Positions 1 to 10,859 are shown, counted from the first letter of the stretch. The stretch: DNA of 64,000 nucleotides from Dermacentor variabilis (GCF_050947875.1 NC_134572.1:161035105-161099104); one strand, 5' to 3'. The notes: generated by a model from the letters alone, not told the origin. Numbers and translations are program-made.

Positions 1-445
1 CCGAACCCACAATCTTCGCATTTCGCGTGCGATGCTGTACCCATTGAGCTACCGCGGCGTCGTTTTCCCATCCACTTTCTTGGGTATTTATGTGTCCTAG
101 TAGAACCCTGGGAGTGTTAGCCAGCGCCACCACTCACAGACCTTGGCGGCGGACGTGGAACGTCTTTTTTGCCGCAGGCGTCACGAGAACGGGAGAAGAA
201 CGAAGAACGTGAGGCACGTTCGCGAAGAACGAAGAACGTGAGGCGTCAGGAGAACGTTCTCGTGACGCCTGCGGCAAAAAAGACGTTCCACGTCCGCCGC
301 CAAGGTCTGTCAGTGGTGGCGCTGGCTAACACTCCCAGGGTTCTACTAGGACACATAAATACCCAAGAAAGTGGATGGGAAAAAGACGCCGCGGTAGCTC
401 AATTGGTAGAGCATCGCACGCGAAATGCGAAGGTTGTGGGTTCGG
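1..445. repeat. Near-perfect palindrome made of two inverted SINE 5' halves
   Basis: Bases 1-191 are the reverse complement of 255-445 (position i pairs with 446-i). In the two 60-base blocks compared by eye there were 3 and 1 mismatches. The 63-base spacer (192-254) holds two copies of a motif containing GAAGAACGAAGAACGTGAGG. Each arm carries the 5' region and tRNA-like head of a SINE; the left arm is cut by the window start, so the palindrome may extend further. It could be an inverted duplication of one SINE, two head-to-head insertions, or an assembly artefact at a fold-back. Confidence 0.85.
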
Positions 446-610
446 TTCCCACCTGCGGCAAGTTGTTTTTTCATCCACTTTAATTTCCATTACTTTATCG
501 TTTCTTTATTTCATTCATTAAGCACAAGTAATTTGCCCTATGTTGTCCTTGGTGTCAGTGTTTGTTGGTTTCTTATGATATTTAGTAAAGCAATGAAGGG
601 GGCTAGTTGG
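252..610 (+). mobile_element. tRNA-derived SINE, plus-strand copy
   Basis: A tRNA-like head lies at 388-460. It has a 7-bp acceptor stem (GCCGCGG/CTGCGGC), a box A-like TAGCTCAATTGG and a box B-like GGTTCGGTTCC. A unique 5' leader precedes it, and an AT-rich tail (about 461-600) recurs in the copies at 3.8-4.5 kb. The anticodon-loop position normally occupied by U33 is G, so this is a SINE head and not a working tRNA. Recall of tick SINEs such as Ruka makes a tick SINE likely; the family name was not verified. Confidence 0.75.
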
Positions 611-759
611 TGAACGTTCATGGTTATATTGCGCTCAGTTTTACAAACACGATATTACGGAAGGACAGGACGTGGACGGACGAAGCGCAAACTACCAACT
701 GTTTGATACTGTTAAAGAACGCGCTTATATACAAGGAGATATGGCGTGGGGGGGGGAGG

Positions 760-2178
760 CTACATATAAAAAGATATGACGAGGTGACGACATGTGATTA
801 TAGTTTGGGTCAGGCATACGATATGTCCAAGGTACTTTATGATATGTCCAAGGTACTTTAGTGACTCTACTTGTGGGATATCTTCGAGATGGTAGTTCAG
901 CGATATGTATACTGGGTCTTTAACTGGAAAAACAAGTATAGCACACTTATTAGCATTCAGGTTTAAGTGTAAGCTATCCAGCCAGTATTCCAGTTCCCTT
1001 AGATACGACTGCAAAATTTCGTAAAGAGAGTATATGTCACTAGCCATACCAAAAAAGGCAATGTCATCAGCATAAACGTAGGTACTGACTCCTGGGTGAA
1101 CGGGGGTTGTCCTCAGTAAAATATTGAATAATACTGGTGAGAGTACCGATCCCTGAGGCACACCTCTTGTTTGCTTGTGTTTTCTAGAAGAATAGCCGCT
1201 TCGAAAACAATAGAATTCTCTGTCCTTTAAAAATTCATGCACCCATGCTACAATATAGCCTGGAAAACAATGGCTCTGTAACCGATTTGTTAAAATTGTG
1301 TGTTCAGTGCTGTCATAGGCTTTACATATATCTAATGTAACTAAAGCCGCGTATTGCTTTTTCTGTCTGGTGATGTTAATTCGACTTTCAAGGTATACAT
1401 GCGCGTGCCATATTGAATAGCCAGATCGAAATCCAATGTGACAAGGACTCAACTATTGATTTTCGACAATAAACTCTAATATGTGTCCGAGAAGCACTCT
1501 TTCAATAAGTTTCACTATGTTTGATGTCAACGCAATTGGTCTGATGTTGTCGATAGTGTACCCTGCCCCTTGCTTTTTAAGTAACGGAATAATTTTGGCG
1601 ATCTTCCATTCTTGTGGAATCCATACATTGCTAACAGAGTAGTTTACCAAGTTCAGAAGCTCACGTGGAGCTTCTTGAAAGAAAATCTTTAACATTGCAT
1701 TTGTTATTCCGTCCGGGCCAGGCGCTGTAGTTGGCAACTGTAACATAACTTGTGCTACTTCCGAATAGGATATCTGTTTGTAGTCCGATAATGCAGGAGT
1801 AAAAACCGAAGCTTGAAGGCGTGTTGCGAACCGGCTCTCCAATCCTTTAGCCAATAGCTCTAAGGACTCCTGCATTTCCTGCGAGGTGTAGACGATTGAG
1901 TCTACATTAACACTCATTGGGAGTCTGTTTCTAAACCGAAGGTAATTAAATATAGCACGTTTGTTTTTGGATTTAGATAGGTAATCGAAATGGTTTTTAT
2001 CGTACTCATCTTTTGCGTGTTTAATAGCACCTTTGAAGGTTGCCGCAATAAATTGATAATCTTTCCAATTTCGTGGGCTCTGATTATGTAGAAGTTTTTT
2101 CCAAGCAGCTTTCCTTCTTCGATAAACTCGTGTGCACTCACTGTTCCACCAAGGACGTGCGTCTGATAGACATTCCTA
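760..2178 (-). pseudogene. LINE reverse transcriptase fragment, 5'- and 3'-truncated
   Basis: One minus-strand frame is open from about 2178 to an in-frame TAG at 1453-1455, then continues in the same frame to about 850. Upstream linker residues (ARPWWNSECTRVYRRRKAAW) lead into RT block APGPDGITNAML, IRPIALTSNIVKLIERVL, LDICKAYDSTEH, RGVPQGSVLSPVLFN and the catalytic YADDIAFF, then a C-terminal KYLGHI. These are non-LTR RT motifs of the Jockey/I/R1 type. The endonuclease and 3' region are missing. At the 3' end a 21-base unit is duplicated in tandem (820-840, 841-861), repeating KYLGHI. A dead copy that once encoded target-primed reverse transcription. Confidence 0.88.
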
Positions 2179-2226
2179 CCTTTCCTTCCTTTCTACTTTT
2201 CCTCCTCTTCCTCCTCCTTTTGTTGT
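2179..2226. repeat. Pyrimidine-rich (TTCC/TCC)n tract
   Basis: A run of CCTTTCC, CTTCC and TCCTCC units sits exactly at the 5' truncation point of the minus-strand LINE. It is either the insertion site or a repeat grown at the truncation junction. Confidence 0.7.
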
Positions 2227-3832
2227 TGTGTGACTTCATGTCACAAATACAATGTCCTGTTTCAGCTGCATGGAATTTCACAAAAAGGTGAATTTGGTGT
2301 GGATATCTCCCAATATTCTATCACGTTATGTGCTTTTGTGACCACTAGGAACTGGGTACCCTGCAAACTATGGCAGATAATTAATAAAGATATCTTAAAT
2401 GATTGCTTAATTAGCAATCATAGAGAAAACACTGCAATTGCAGAATTAAGGAGCCAAACTCATAATATTAACTCAAGAAAGCCTTCTGCACACGGAATAC
2501 GCAGACTTCGATGGAAGTCACATTGGCGAGACAGGTAATTTCTAGCAAAAACTGAAGCAGCACGTGTGCGACGTAAAAAAGAAGAACGTATCTTCGACGT
2601 CTCTCACCGAACACGCAGAAACGACTCGCCGTGAAATAGACCGGGACAACGCAATTTAGTGGAAAAAGAAATTAACTAGACTTCTCGACTTTACCTTAAA
2701 TGCCTGACAATCCATACAAGGGAGCTCACACTTAATCGAAATGAAGACAACTTTCACCACGTGCACGCACGCTGCCTACGTCACATTTAAAGTTTACATA
2801 AACGGACCATTTCCGCCTTCCCCTTCATTGTGAACAAGGCTGCCGTGCGGGAGCGGAAACCCTTTCAGCGGAGCAGAAACGTCTTTCCTTTTACAAACTT
2901 TCGCGGTCGGTGTCCGCCTTTAACGCTTGTGAAAAACTTCTCTAAACAAAATCGTTTTGCGTGCTGGAGCCTGCAGTACTTTGGCACTGCTGGCGACCCA
3001 GTATGGCAGTACCGAAAGAAATATAAGATAGCGTACCAGGGACGTCGATCACGGTATATATGCAGTCGAACCTCTTGTCATTGTATATAAGGCAGCGCCA
3101 AAAAAAGGGGTTCGTCAAGAAAAATGTCATTTTTTCAATCTGAACGGAACTAAAATTATTACTCCAACTGAAATTGAGCGGATAATCTTAGCTGCTCCAC
3201 AAAACACATCATTGATTTCGCCTATCCTTTTCTGGCTTTCTCGCCAGTTCTCTACTAAATCACCAAGGTGGATTTTAGCTTGTTGGTTCCATGATTAGTT
3301 TGGCTCGGCTGTGGGTCGTGAATTGCTTTTGTTTCCTTGTTTTGGCAATGTCAGAGAGCTGTGAGCTTGGTTAGCGCTTGTGATGATGGCACAGAACCAC
3401 CCGCACAATGATCGGACGATGGACATGAATATCAAAGTCATGAATGACTTCAAGAGTGACTTAACTAAAAATTCAATATTTAAAATATATTACTACTTTA
3501 TTTTTTTCTAGTTAAGATGGGTTCTTGTCAGCAGCTGTGCGCAAGTAGAATTATTAAGAATTAGCTTTTTTATCAGATCAGCTAGACATATACCTGCTGT
3601 TAGCAAAAAGACGCTTGCACCTATCAACACAGCATTTTGTGTACATTTGTGTTTAATCCCTCGTCAAGTGGAGTTCCTGTATACGTGCTTATTTCTCTGG
3701 TCCTTTGAGATTCCGTTTAATGAGAATGCACTGCATACGCACAAGCACACACACACTTACGCCCATCATCATCATCATAATGGCAATGCGCCTATGACCA
3801 CTGCGCTAGGCGATAAACATCGTTCCCCACCA
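2227..3832. other. No recognisable gene
   Basis: About 1.6 kb with no open frame resembling a known family. It contains short palindromes at about 2402-2419 (GATTGCTTAATTAGCAATC) and 2431-2442 (CTGCAATTGCAG), and short CA and CAT runs at 3743-3778. Probably old repeat-derived or unique non-coding sequence. Confidence 0.5.
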
Positions 3833-4004
3833 GCGGTTCGTTGTTTTCTCATCCACTTCCATCTCCATTAACTTATCATTTCTTTAACTGAATAAGTAAA
3901 TAGAAGTAATTCCCCTAGGTTTTGCTTGGCGCCATTGTCTGTTGGCTACTTATGATATGATTGATAAAAATCGGGCCCTTCGGTTTCCTCCGTTCTTCTC
4001 GTTT
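3833..4004 (+). mobile_element. SINE tail fragment
   Basis: The sequence from GTTTTCTCATCCACTTCC to the ATAAAAATCGGGCCC region matches the tail of the SINE at 461-610 and of the next copy. The tRNA-like head is missing or replaced, so this is a 5'-truncated or recombined copy. Confidence 0.65.
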
Positions 4005-4104
4005 ATTACGCAACGAGGTTCTCGAATCCGGCCACAATGATGTCGTCAGGTAGCGTATGCGGGTTCATTGGCCAGTTGCCTTCCCCAAAAAAGATCACAT
4101 ACTC

Positions 4105-4468
4105 GGGACGCCTGCGGCAGAAAGGATGTTTCACATCTGCTGCCAATGTTTGTGAGTGGTGGCGCTGCCTAACACTCCCAGTGCTAGTTATAGCAGTATA
4201 ACATAATTACTCAAGAAAGGGGATAGGAAAACGGCGCCGTTGTAGCTCATTTGGCAGAGCATTGCACGCGTAATACGAAGACGTGGGATCGCTCACCACC
4301 TGCGGCAAGTTGGTTTCTCATCCATTTTCATTTTCATTAATTTTCCATTTCTTTGATTGAATTAGTAAGTACAAGTAATTTCCCCTATGTTTTCCTGGGT
4401 GTCATTGTTTGTTGGCTTCTGATATGAATAATAACAATGGGGCGCCTCGCCTCGGTTAAACCTCTTTC

Positions 4469-4472
<4 letters not shown>
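4105..4472 (+). mobile_element. tRNA-derived SINE, same family as 252-610
   Basis: It contains the same leader (CGCCTGCGGCAGAAAGG, then GTGGTGGCGCTG and CTAACACTCCCAG). A tRNA-like head at about 4236-4308 is much mutated: the box B region reads GGGATCGCTCACC. The AT-rich tail is also present. More diverged than the palindrome copy, hence older. Confidence 0.75.
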
Positions 4473-4522
<50 letters not shown>

Positions 4523-4527
4523 TATAT
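4473..4527. repeat. (AT)n microsatellite with short (CA)n
   Basis: Alternating AT followed by ACACACACAT immediately left of the gypsy A LTR. A second (AT)n tract sits immediately beyond the other LTR, so the element lies inside a former single tract. Confidence 0.9.
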
Positions 4528-4666
4528 TATAAAGGAGGTTTATTGGGGTTCGTAGCGACCGCCGGTTCTACGATGCACCGAGCACAGTCCCCGAGCTCGA
4601 GCCTCTGCTGTGCGCTTGATGCTGCCGATGCTGCTGACTGCGCGCACGTTCCTCATCTTCCTTACA
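4528..4666 (-). repeat. Gypsy A 3' LTR
   Basis: A 139-bp direct repeat of 6718-6856. The forward strand begins TATAAAGGAGGTTTATTGG and ends CTTCCTTACA. On the minus strand it starts TGTAAGGAAG. It is short for a gypsy LTR. Confidence 0.85.
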
Positions 4667-4702
4667 ATGGCCCCGCGGAAATAAAGGAGCCATCCTGGCG
4701 AC

Positions 4703-5800
4703 TTAGTTTTCTGGAAGGAGGGTAGAATTGTGATACGCCTTGAGACGCTGAACGTGAACGACTTCGCGGTTACGACGTCGCATGTCGGACGGCGGCGTTA
4801 GCGGCTCAACCAGATAATTAACGGGTGATGTTCTCTCGAGAACGCGGTATGGACCGTCGTACTTCGGAAGGAATCTTGAAGCGAGCCCAGGCGTGCGGTG
4901 TGGCACTAACAACCAGACGAGAGCGCCCGGGAGAAAAGTGGGAGTCGAGTTCTGGGCATCGTGAACGGCGTTTTGGCGGCTCTGGTCGTCCGAGGTGAAT
5001 CGGCGGGCAAGCTGGCGACATTCCTCTGCTTGTCTGGCGGCTTCCGAGATCCGCAGGCATTCAGATTGGTCCGGCCGGTAGGGCAGAATGGTGACGATGG
5101 TGTGCGAAGGATGACGGCCGTAAAGAAGGTAAAAGGGTGAGAATCCGGTAGTGGCCTGAGTCGCGGTATTGTAGGCGTAGGTGACAAACGGAAGAACTAG
5201 GTCCTAATTAGAATGATCAGGTGAGACATACATGGCGAGCATGTCACCAAGAGTTCGATTAAGGCGTTCCGTGGTACCGTTAGTCTGTGGGTGATAAGCA
5301 GTGCATTTACGATGAACAATAGCGCATTCAGCAAGCAGTTGTTTGATGACTTCAGATAAAAAGGCGCGGCCTCGATCGCTTAAAAGTTCACGTGGACCTC
5401 CATGATGAAGGAGAAAACGACGAAGCAGGAAATTGGCGACCTCCTGCGCTGTAGCATTTGGTAGAGCAGCAGTCTCCGAATAACGGGCTAAGTGCTCTAC
5501 CGCAACGATTATCGACCTGTTGCCGGCAGAAGTCAACGGAAGCGGCCCGTAGAGATCTATGCCCACGTGATCAAAGGGTCGGGATGGGCATTCTAAAAGC
5601 TGGAGTTCACCGGCGGTATTGTGCGGTGGCGCTTTCCGGCGTTGGCACTCATGACAAGAGCGGACGAACTTTCGAGCGAAATTATACATTCCCCGCCAGT
5701 AATAGCGGTGTCGAAGTCTTTCGTAGGTCTTGAAGACTCCCGCTTGGCCACACTGAGGGTCGACGTGGAACGAGGAGCACAGCTCTGCTCACCAGATTCT
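4703..5800 (-). pseudogene. Gypsy A integrase
   Basis: Minus-strand reading: a zinc-binding N-terminus with a His (LRHRYYWRG) and the pair SCHEC; a catalytic core with the first Asp in VGIDLYGPL, the second in LLSDRGRAF and the Glu in [10 protein letters not shown] (D,D-35-E type); and a C-terminal segment with GPYRVLERTSPVNYLV and VVHVQRLKAYH. It would insert cDNA into the chromosome. An in-frame TAG at 5204-5206 falls where a Trp is expected after DHSN, and the C-terminal part then runs through shifted frames. The catalytic triad is present but the protein is broken. Confidence 0.85.
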
Positions 5801-6646
5801 CGGGATGACGAGTAACCAGGCCATTGTAGCAACCGTAGCATAAGTGACTGGTGTAGCCACGACATCCTGCTGGTGAACAGCCGGCAGCGCTTCCGCGACC
5901 TCTTCATGGATCACGTTACGGATATGAGACAGCAAAGTGCTGGCAGACTCCTGAGTGACGGACACCAGAAATAGCTGTCGTGCGACTTCTTCGCGGACGA
6001 AATCCTTGATTTGCGTTATCAGGGAGGCTTGTTCTGGGCCGGTGGTAAGGCTGCAGATACATGCCGCATTTGGTGTGGGATGTCGCATTGTCAGAGCTCG
6101 CTGCTTACGCAATTCATCATAGCTCTGGCACAAGCTGATGACGTCGCCAACAGTGCGCGGGTCCTTGACCAGAAGCATTTGGAACGCGTCATCGTCGATT
6201 CCCTTCATGACGTGCTTGATCTTTTCCGCTTCCGTCATGGCAGTGTTCACGCGCCTGCACAAATCGAGAACGTCTTCTATATAGCTGGTGAATGTCTCAC
6301 CCGTGTCCTGTGCGCGTGTACGCAAACTCTGCTCGGCTCAGAGTTTCCTGACGGCGGGTCGGTCAAATACTTCTGTAATCGACGTCTTGAGCGCCGACCA
6401 CGTTCGGATATCCCTTTCATGATTTCTGAACCAGAGACTGGCCACGCCCGCGAGGTAGAATGACACGTAAGCCAGCTTGTCCGAGTCATTCCATTTGTTG
6501 TGAACGCTCACCCGTTCGTAGGACGACAGCCACTCTTCAACGTCGTTGTCGTCGGTTCCGCTTAAGATGGGAGGCTCCCGCTGGCGAACGGTGCCAGCGC
6601 AAGGGACGGGTGGCGATGGAAGAGGCTGCTGGTCGGCGTCCGGCAT
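5789..6646 (-). pseudogene. Gypsy A gag
   Basis: The minus-strand frame opens at an ATG at 6646. It carries a gypsy capsid-like region with WLSSYERVSVHNKWND, KLAYVSFYLAGVASLWFRNHE, SYIEDVLDLCRRVNTAMTE and KIKHVMKGIDDDAFQML. A single in-frame stop at 6338-6340 splits it. There is no zinc knuckle before the frame ends at 5789, where integrase sequence begins in a different frame, marking the internal deletion. Similarity to the gag at 47246-48343 is visible by eye (DDWISLYEHV, HILKGIPDDAFNLL). Confidence 0.82.
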
Positions 6647-6717
6647 GGCAGAGGGTAGCGTCCGAGAACGGAGTTCCAGGATGGTAGAGTGGGACGTTAC
6701 CCCGCACCTCCACCACT

Positions 6718-6853
6718 TATAAAGGAGGTTTATTGGGGTTCGTAGCGACTGCCGGTTCTACGATGCACCGAGCACAGTCCCCGAGCTCGAGCATCTGCTG
6801 CGCGCTTTATGCTGCCGATGCTGCTGACTGCGCGCACGTTCCTCATCTTCCTT

Positions 6854-6856
<3 letters not shown>
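6718..6856 (-). repeat. Gypsy A 5' LTR
   Basis: Partner of 4528-4666. The primer-binding site lies just left of it. Base 6857 starts the (AT)n tract. Confidence 0.85.

Positions 6857-6928
<72 letters not shown>
6857..6928. repeat. (AT)n microsatellite
   Basis: About 36 pure AT units directly abutting the gypsy A LTR. The open frames with Ile-Tyr repeats that cross it are artefacts. Confidence 0.95.
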
Positions 6929-6930
<2 letters not shown>

Positions 6931-7418
6931 ACCTAAGTAGCAGCATGTGAAAGGTGCTTTTGTTGTAAAGGATACCGCCATTTTAAACACTCAGATCTAG
7001 CCAGTTGTCTCCCAGACTGAAATTACCGATCCACAGCACCACACACAACCTGAGTGCTGTTACGTTTCGCCTACGACGCGCGGTATAGCCGGCGCCGATG
7101 CAACGGACGCCGGGGCTTCATTCAAAGCGGCGGACATTTTGGCCCGTTCAGCGCTGCCGTAACCCCTCCTACCAAGCGCGTCCAGGCATGTTTCAATGCC
7201 ACGTGTCTTCGTGTGTGCGTGTGTGTGTGTGTGTGCATGTTGGTGCCCACGCTTGTCAAAGCGCGGCAGCCGGGGAGAGGAGCTCCCCAAGTGTGAAGCC
7301 AGGAGGTCTGACCGGTGCCGGCCCGGCGGATGCGTCACCTACTCGTCTCAACGTGCCCGAGCGGCGCCGTCACGTGCTCCCCATCTAGAGCCGTTCCTTC
7401 TTGCCCTCAACTCCGAGA

Positions 7419-7427
7419 GTATAAAAG
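7419..7427 (+). promoter_or_regulatory. LTR TATA box
   Basis: GTATAAAAG lies about 120 bases before the AATAAA signal, inside the solo LTR, as expected for the U3/R transition of an LTR promoter. Confidence 0.75.
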
Positions 7428-7537
7428 CAGCTGCCCCCGGACGCCAAGAGAGAGGCTCCGATTTCTTCCGTCGAGTAACGTGCTCTCCCGTCTCTCCACT
7501 TCGGTCGACCTGACCGGCCGCTCTTTTGCGATGCTAG

Positions 7538-7543
7538 AATAAA
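7538..7543 (+). terminator. LTR polyadenylation signal
   Basis: AATAAA followed by the GT-rich AAGTTGTTCTGTT, typical of an LTR R region. Confidence 0.7.
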
Positions 7544-7662
7544 CAAGTTGTTCTGTTAGCAGTCGACTCATCCTTTGCCAGCACCTTCGGATGCTTCCAG
7601 TTGTGCCCCAAGCCGCCAGGCCAACGCTACCCTTGGGGCTTGCGACCCATCTGCAACAGTGC

Positions 7663-8910
7663 TTACATGCAGAAATTACTTTCGTGATATAGTTTGGGAT
7701 GGAGTGCAAACTGCCTTAACATTTCACGGATTTTAGAATAAAGCAATACGTCGTCTCGAAAGAGATAGCATATGCCCTACTGCGAAACAATTCACCGTAA
7801 ATAACAAAACCATAAGGGCCGAGGCGAACAAAGATGTTTCAGACGTTGGTTTCATTGCAGCGCAAATGCCGTTTGTGATTATTTGATTGATTCACAAACC
7901 ATTATAATTTCTGGCAGAGACAGCAGGCGCTGCATTTCTCCACTTTCAACAGTGAACAAAGAAAGGCAAAACAAAAAACTCGAGGGTTATTTTTCTATTG
8001 AAGCTCACGAGACTTCTGCGTCCCTTCACACAATAGCGACAGCATATTCTTTTGGTTGCGACATCGTTCGCATTGTGCAAGTTAGAATGCCTACCGCATT
8101 TCGCCGGTCAACCATCTTGCTCGCGGCCGAGCTTTAAAAATACAGAAGGTGTGTTTTGAAGTCGTATTCATCTACTTGGGAACGCCTGCACAGGAACAAT
8201 GCTGTTTCTTCTGCTTAGCCTTGCTTTCCCTTAGCACATACTAGGCACTGCAACTTCTGATCCGAGTGGAACAGCTATTGGCATTCAGCACCCTGGCTAT
8301 GGTTTTCGTCATCTCCCGCACGAAGAGAATCCTCATTTCCACAAGAAACTTCTCAGAGACGTAAGCGACAGCAGACGGTGCTCTTCTTTTGGGACGCTCA
8401 CACACAGACACACACAAAAAGACAGACGGGTGAATTTAGGTACTTGTGCTGTACATTTACATTTGTACAAGTGCAAGAAATTACTTGTGTTGTACATTTA
8501 TTCACACCCTCCGCATCACTAGTATGTTGCACGGCCGCAGATCAAAATGGCGACGAATTGTAATCATGGCGAGGGCTGTGGGTTTGGCTACCACTGGTGG
8601 CGGACTTGCCTTCGACGTTTACTGTACTCTGCTTATATTAACGCATTGAGTATGATAATAATTGTAACGCTTGACCTGAATTGCCTATAGAGTTAGAACC
8701 AGTTCAATCCCAAAGGCCTTCTTTTCTTTGGTATTATGTGCTGGCTTCAGTGTTAATGTTCCGCCTTAGAATGATCAGTATTGGAAATTTTTTGCTGATC
8801 AGCGTTAACAGGAACAGCCATGTATTTTGCTGCAGGTTTTGCGCATGCAGACTAGGTGCTGAAGCACAGTTTCTTTTACATAAATATGACTTCAATACTG
8901 GTCAAGTTTC
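7663..8910. other. No recognisable gene
   Basis: About 1.25 kb of mixed sequence. There is a short CA-rich run near 8400-8418 and a local duplication around 8450-8500 (ACTTGTGCTGTACATTTA and ACTTGTGTTGTACATTTA). I recognise no protein. Confidence 0.5.
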
Positions 8911-8992
8911 TAGTAAACATTTCACTAAGGCACTGCCGGTAGAACCCATTCATTACCACATTCCTCCGGCTAACCTCATCGTCTTCTCTTCT

Positions 8993-10028
8993 TCATTGCC
9001 TCGCTCCCACACCCCGCTCCCACCGCCACACACCCAATCGGTTGTCATGGCCTCCACGATGATAATACGGTAGCACGTTCCCAATAGAAGTCTTTTGAAC
9101 TTTTCCACTGGGTCCTTTGTAATATATCGTCTTCAGAAGTCCTTGTTTTCTAGCTGTATAGATGACATAGTAAGGTCCTGTAAACGGTGTTTTCGAATCA
9201 AGTCCCTTTCGGACCAGAATCCAAGAATCTGGTTCAGTCTCCGGCATAATTGTGCAGAGTATGCGGTCAAAATTCTTTTTCATTGTCGCTGTATATTTTT
9301 TGCGCTGATGAGAAGTCATGGGATGTCCCTTTACATCAATTTGTTTCACTAAGCCCAATTCGTGATCGGCTGGCAGCCATAAGCTCGTTTCAAATGCTGC
9401 AAAATGTGGGCTGCATCCCAGGCCTGCTGTATATGGTCTGTTGTGATGTGCAACAGCGGCTTCCAAGGCACATTTGCAGCCACTTTCACATCTTCAAGTC
9501 CCTTATCACTCGCTCTGTAAGGGAATTCCTTTCCGGATGGTAAGGTGCTGGGAAGCGAAGGGCGATATGTATTTTCTCAACCCAAAGTCGCAATTTCTCG
9601 CTTTTAAAGCTGGGCCATTGTCTGCGACTACGACTCTGTAGTTCTTCAACAGTTCTCGTTACAGCAATGAAATCACGCAGTTTTCGTCCTCCTTTCCAGC
9701 TTAGGAGGCTACAAAAAGCGTGCACTCGTTCACGGCGACAAGGAATGCTTGCGTCCTCCTAACTCCCTCCCCTTTCTTTTTGATTTCAGCGAAATCAAGA
9801 TGCCAAACCTCGAAGGGGATATTCAAATACTCTGGCAAGGCTATCCTGTTGCGTTTTGTACTTGGCTTCAACAAGTTGACACTGATGACAAATTTTCACA
9901 TAATTTGTGATGTCTTCCTTCATGTTTTTCCAAGTGAAACGCTGGGCTATTTTGTGGTATGTCGTCCAGAATACGTCGCGTCCTCCTGACTCCGGACTTA
10001 ATAAAGGGAAAATCAGACATCCACCCAT
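8993..10028 (-). pseudogene. Gypsy B integrase
   Basis: Read in several minus-strand frames: an N-terminal zinc-binding remnant (YVKICHQCQLVEAKYKTQQ, about 9875-9930), a core piece with FPAPYHPERNSLTERVIRDLK (about 9490-9560, the Glu region) and a C-terminal segment HHNRPYTAGLGCSPHFAAFE and GPYYVIYTARKQGL. The frame ends with a stop at 8993-8995, next to the 3' direct repeat. The middle of the catalytic core is badly scrambled. Confidence 0.75.
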
Positions 10029-10723
10029 TGGTAGCGATTGCTACAAAGGAAACCCATACGGGTTCCTCGAAAGAAAAGCCTCAGAGTTGAAGAAAAATTC
10101 GTCCTGGTCCGGAACTCGGACTGACTCTGGATTGTTTGCAATTTGGTCTCCGGGACGTAAATTTTTCCATTCTTTACTTCCAGTTCCTGCGTGCCTTCCC
10201 AAAGCTGTAACAGGCTTATATTTCTATTTGGAGCTTCATGCGGCGCGTGGAGTCGAGATAGGGCATCGGCATCTTGATGTTTCTGTCCCGGGCGATGTAT
10301 TACGTAAAAAGTGAATTGTACTTCGCTAACCCATCGAGCTATTCTGCCCTTCGGCTGTGATAGCTCTAACAGGTCCGTCAGCCCCTGCTTGTCTGTGAAC
10401 AGCTTGAAGTGGTTGGTTTCCAGGTAGCTTCTGAAGCACCGCAATGCTAACACCACCGCCAGTGCTTCCTTCTCAGTAGTTGCATCATTTTCTTGTGTCT
10501 TCTTTCTCAGCTCCTTTCCTTGGTGCTTTGTATTATCACGCTGACAGAGTATGGCGCCTACTCCATTCCAAGATGCGTCGGTATAGAGCTCAAAGGGCAG
10601 CTTGAAGTCGGGGAGCATTAATACAGGGTCCGATGAAATGATGCGGGCAGGCTCAGTGTAGCTATTCTCACACTCTTCTGACCACATAAATGGCACGCCC
10701 TTTGGGTCAATACAGTGAGGCAT
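10013..10723 (-). pseudogene. Gypsy B RNase H and connection domain
   Basis: A minus-strand open frame of 236 codons. It starts in the RT/RNase H connection (DPVLMLPDFKLPFELYTDAS) and shows RNase H acidic sites in YTDAS, the Glu of TEKEALAVV, FTDKQGLTDLL, and HQDADALSRL at the end. In the family this domain removes the RNA template during cDNA synthesis. It is the best-preserved part of element B, but its flanks are shifted. Confidence 0.82.
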
Positions 10724-10859
10724 TTGGTTTTTCTGGCATAGTCTCTAATGACTGCACAGAAATGGCCAGCCAGTCCCAAAAACACTCGGAGGGAATGAAC
10801 ATCATACGGTTTCACCATTTTCTTGATGCGTTGAACACTCTCTTCCCCGGTGATTTTCG

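Larger units (their letters stand above)
4528..6856 (-). mobile_element. Ty3/gypsy element A, internally deleted
   Basis: A minus-strand LTR retrotransposon of about 2.3 kb between two 139-bp LTRs (4528-4666 and 6718-6856) that differ at 4 positions by eye. Next to the 5' LTR a primer site (forward strand CCCGCACCTCCACCA, about 6701-6715) reads TGGTGGAGGTGCGGG on the minus strand. It retains gag and integrase, but protease, RT and RNase H are absent: gag runs straight into the integrase near 5790. Both outer flanks are ATAT within an (AT)n tract, so a 4-bp duplication is compatible but not provable. The copy cannot mobilise itself. Confidence 0.88.
7058..7658 (+). mobile_element. Solo LTR, 601 bp, with 4-bp target duplication
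   Basis: The segment starts TGTTACG and ends CTGCAACA (TG...CA termini). It is flanked by GTGC on both sides (7054-7057 and 7659-7662), the 4-bp duplication expected for Ty3/gypsy integration. It carries a TATA box and a polyadenylation signal in the right order, and an internal (GT)n run near 7210-7240. No internal coding region follows, so LTR-LTR recombination probably removed one. I recall this LTR as abundant in ticks, but this is unverified. Confidence 0.85.

Noticed and set aside
388..460. A functional tRNA gene
   Set aside because: The cloverleaf-like shape and both pol III boxes are present, but U33 is replaced by G, and the segment recurs as the head of a dispersed repeat with a common tail. 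It is a SINE head.
6730..6990. Ile-Tyr repeat proteins
   Set aside because: Translations of the (AT)n tract next to gypsy A.
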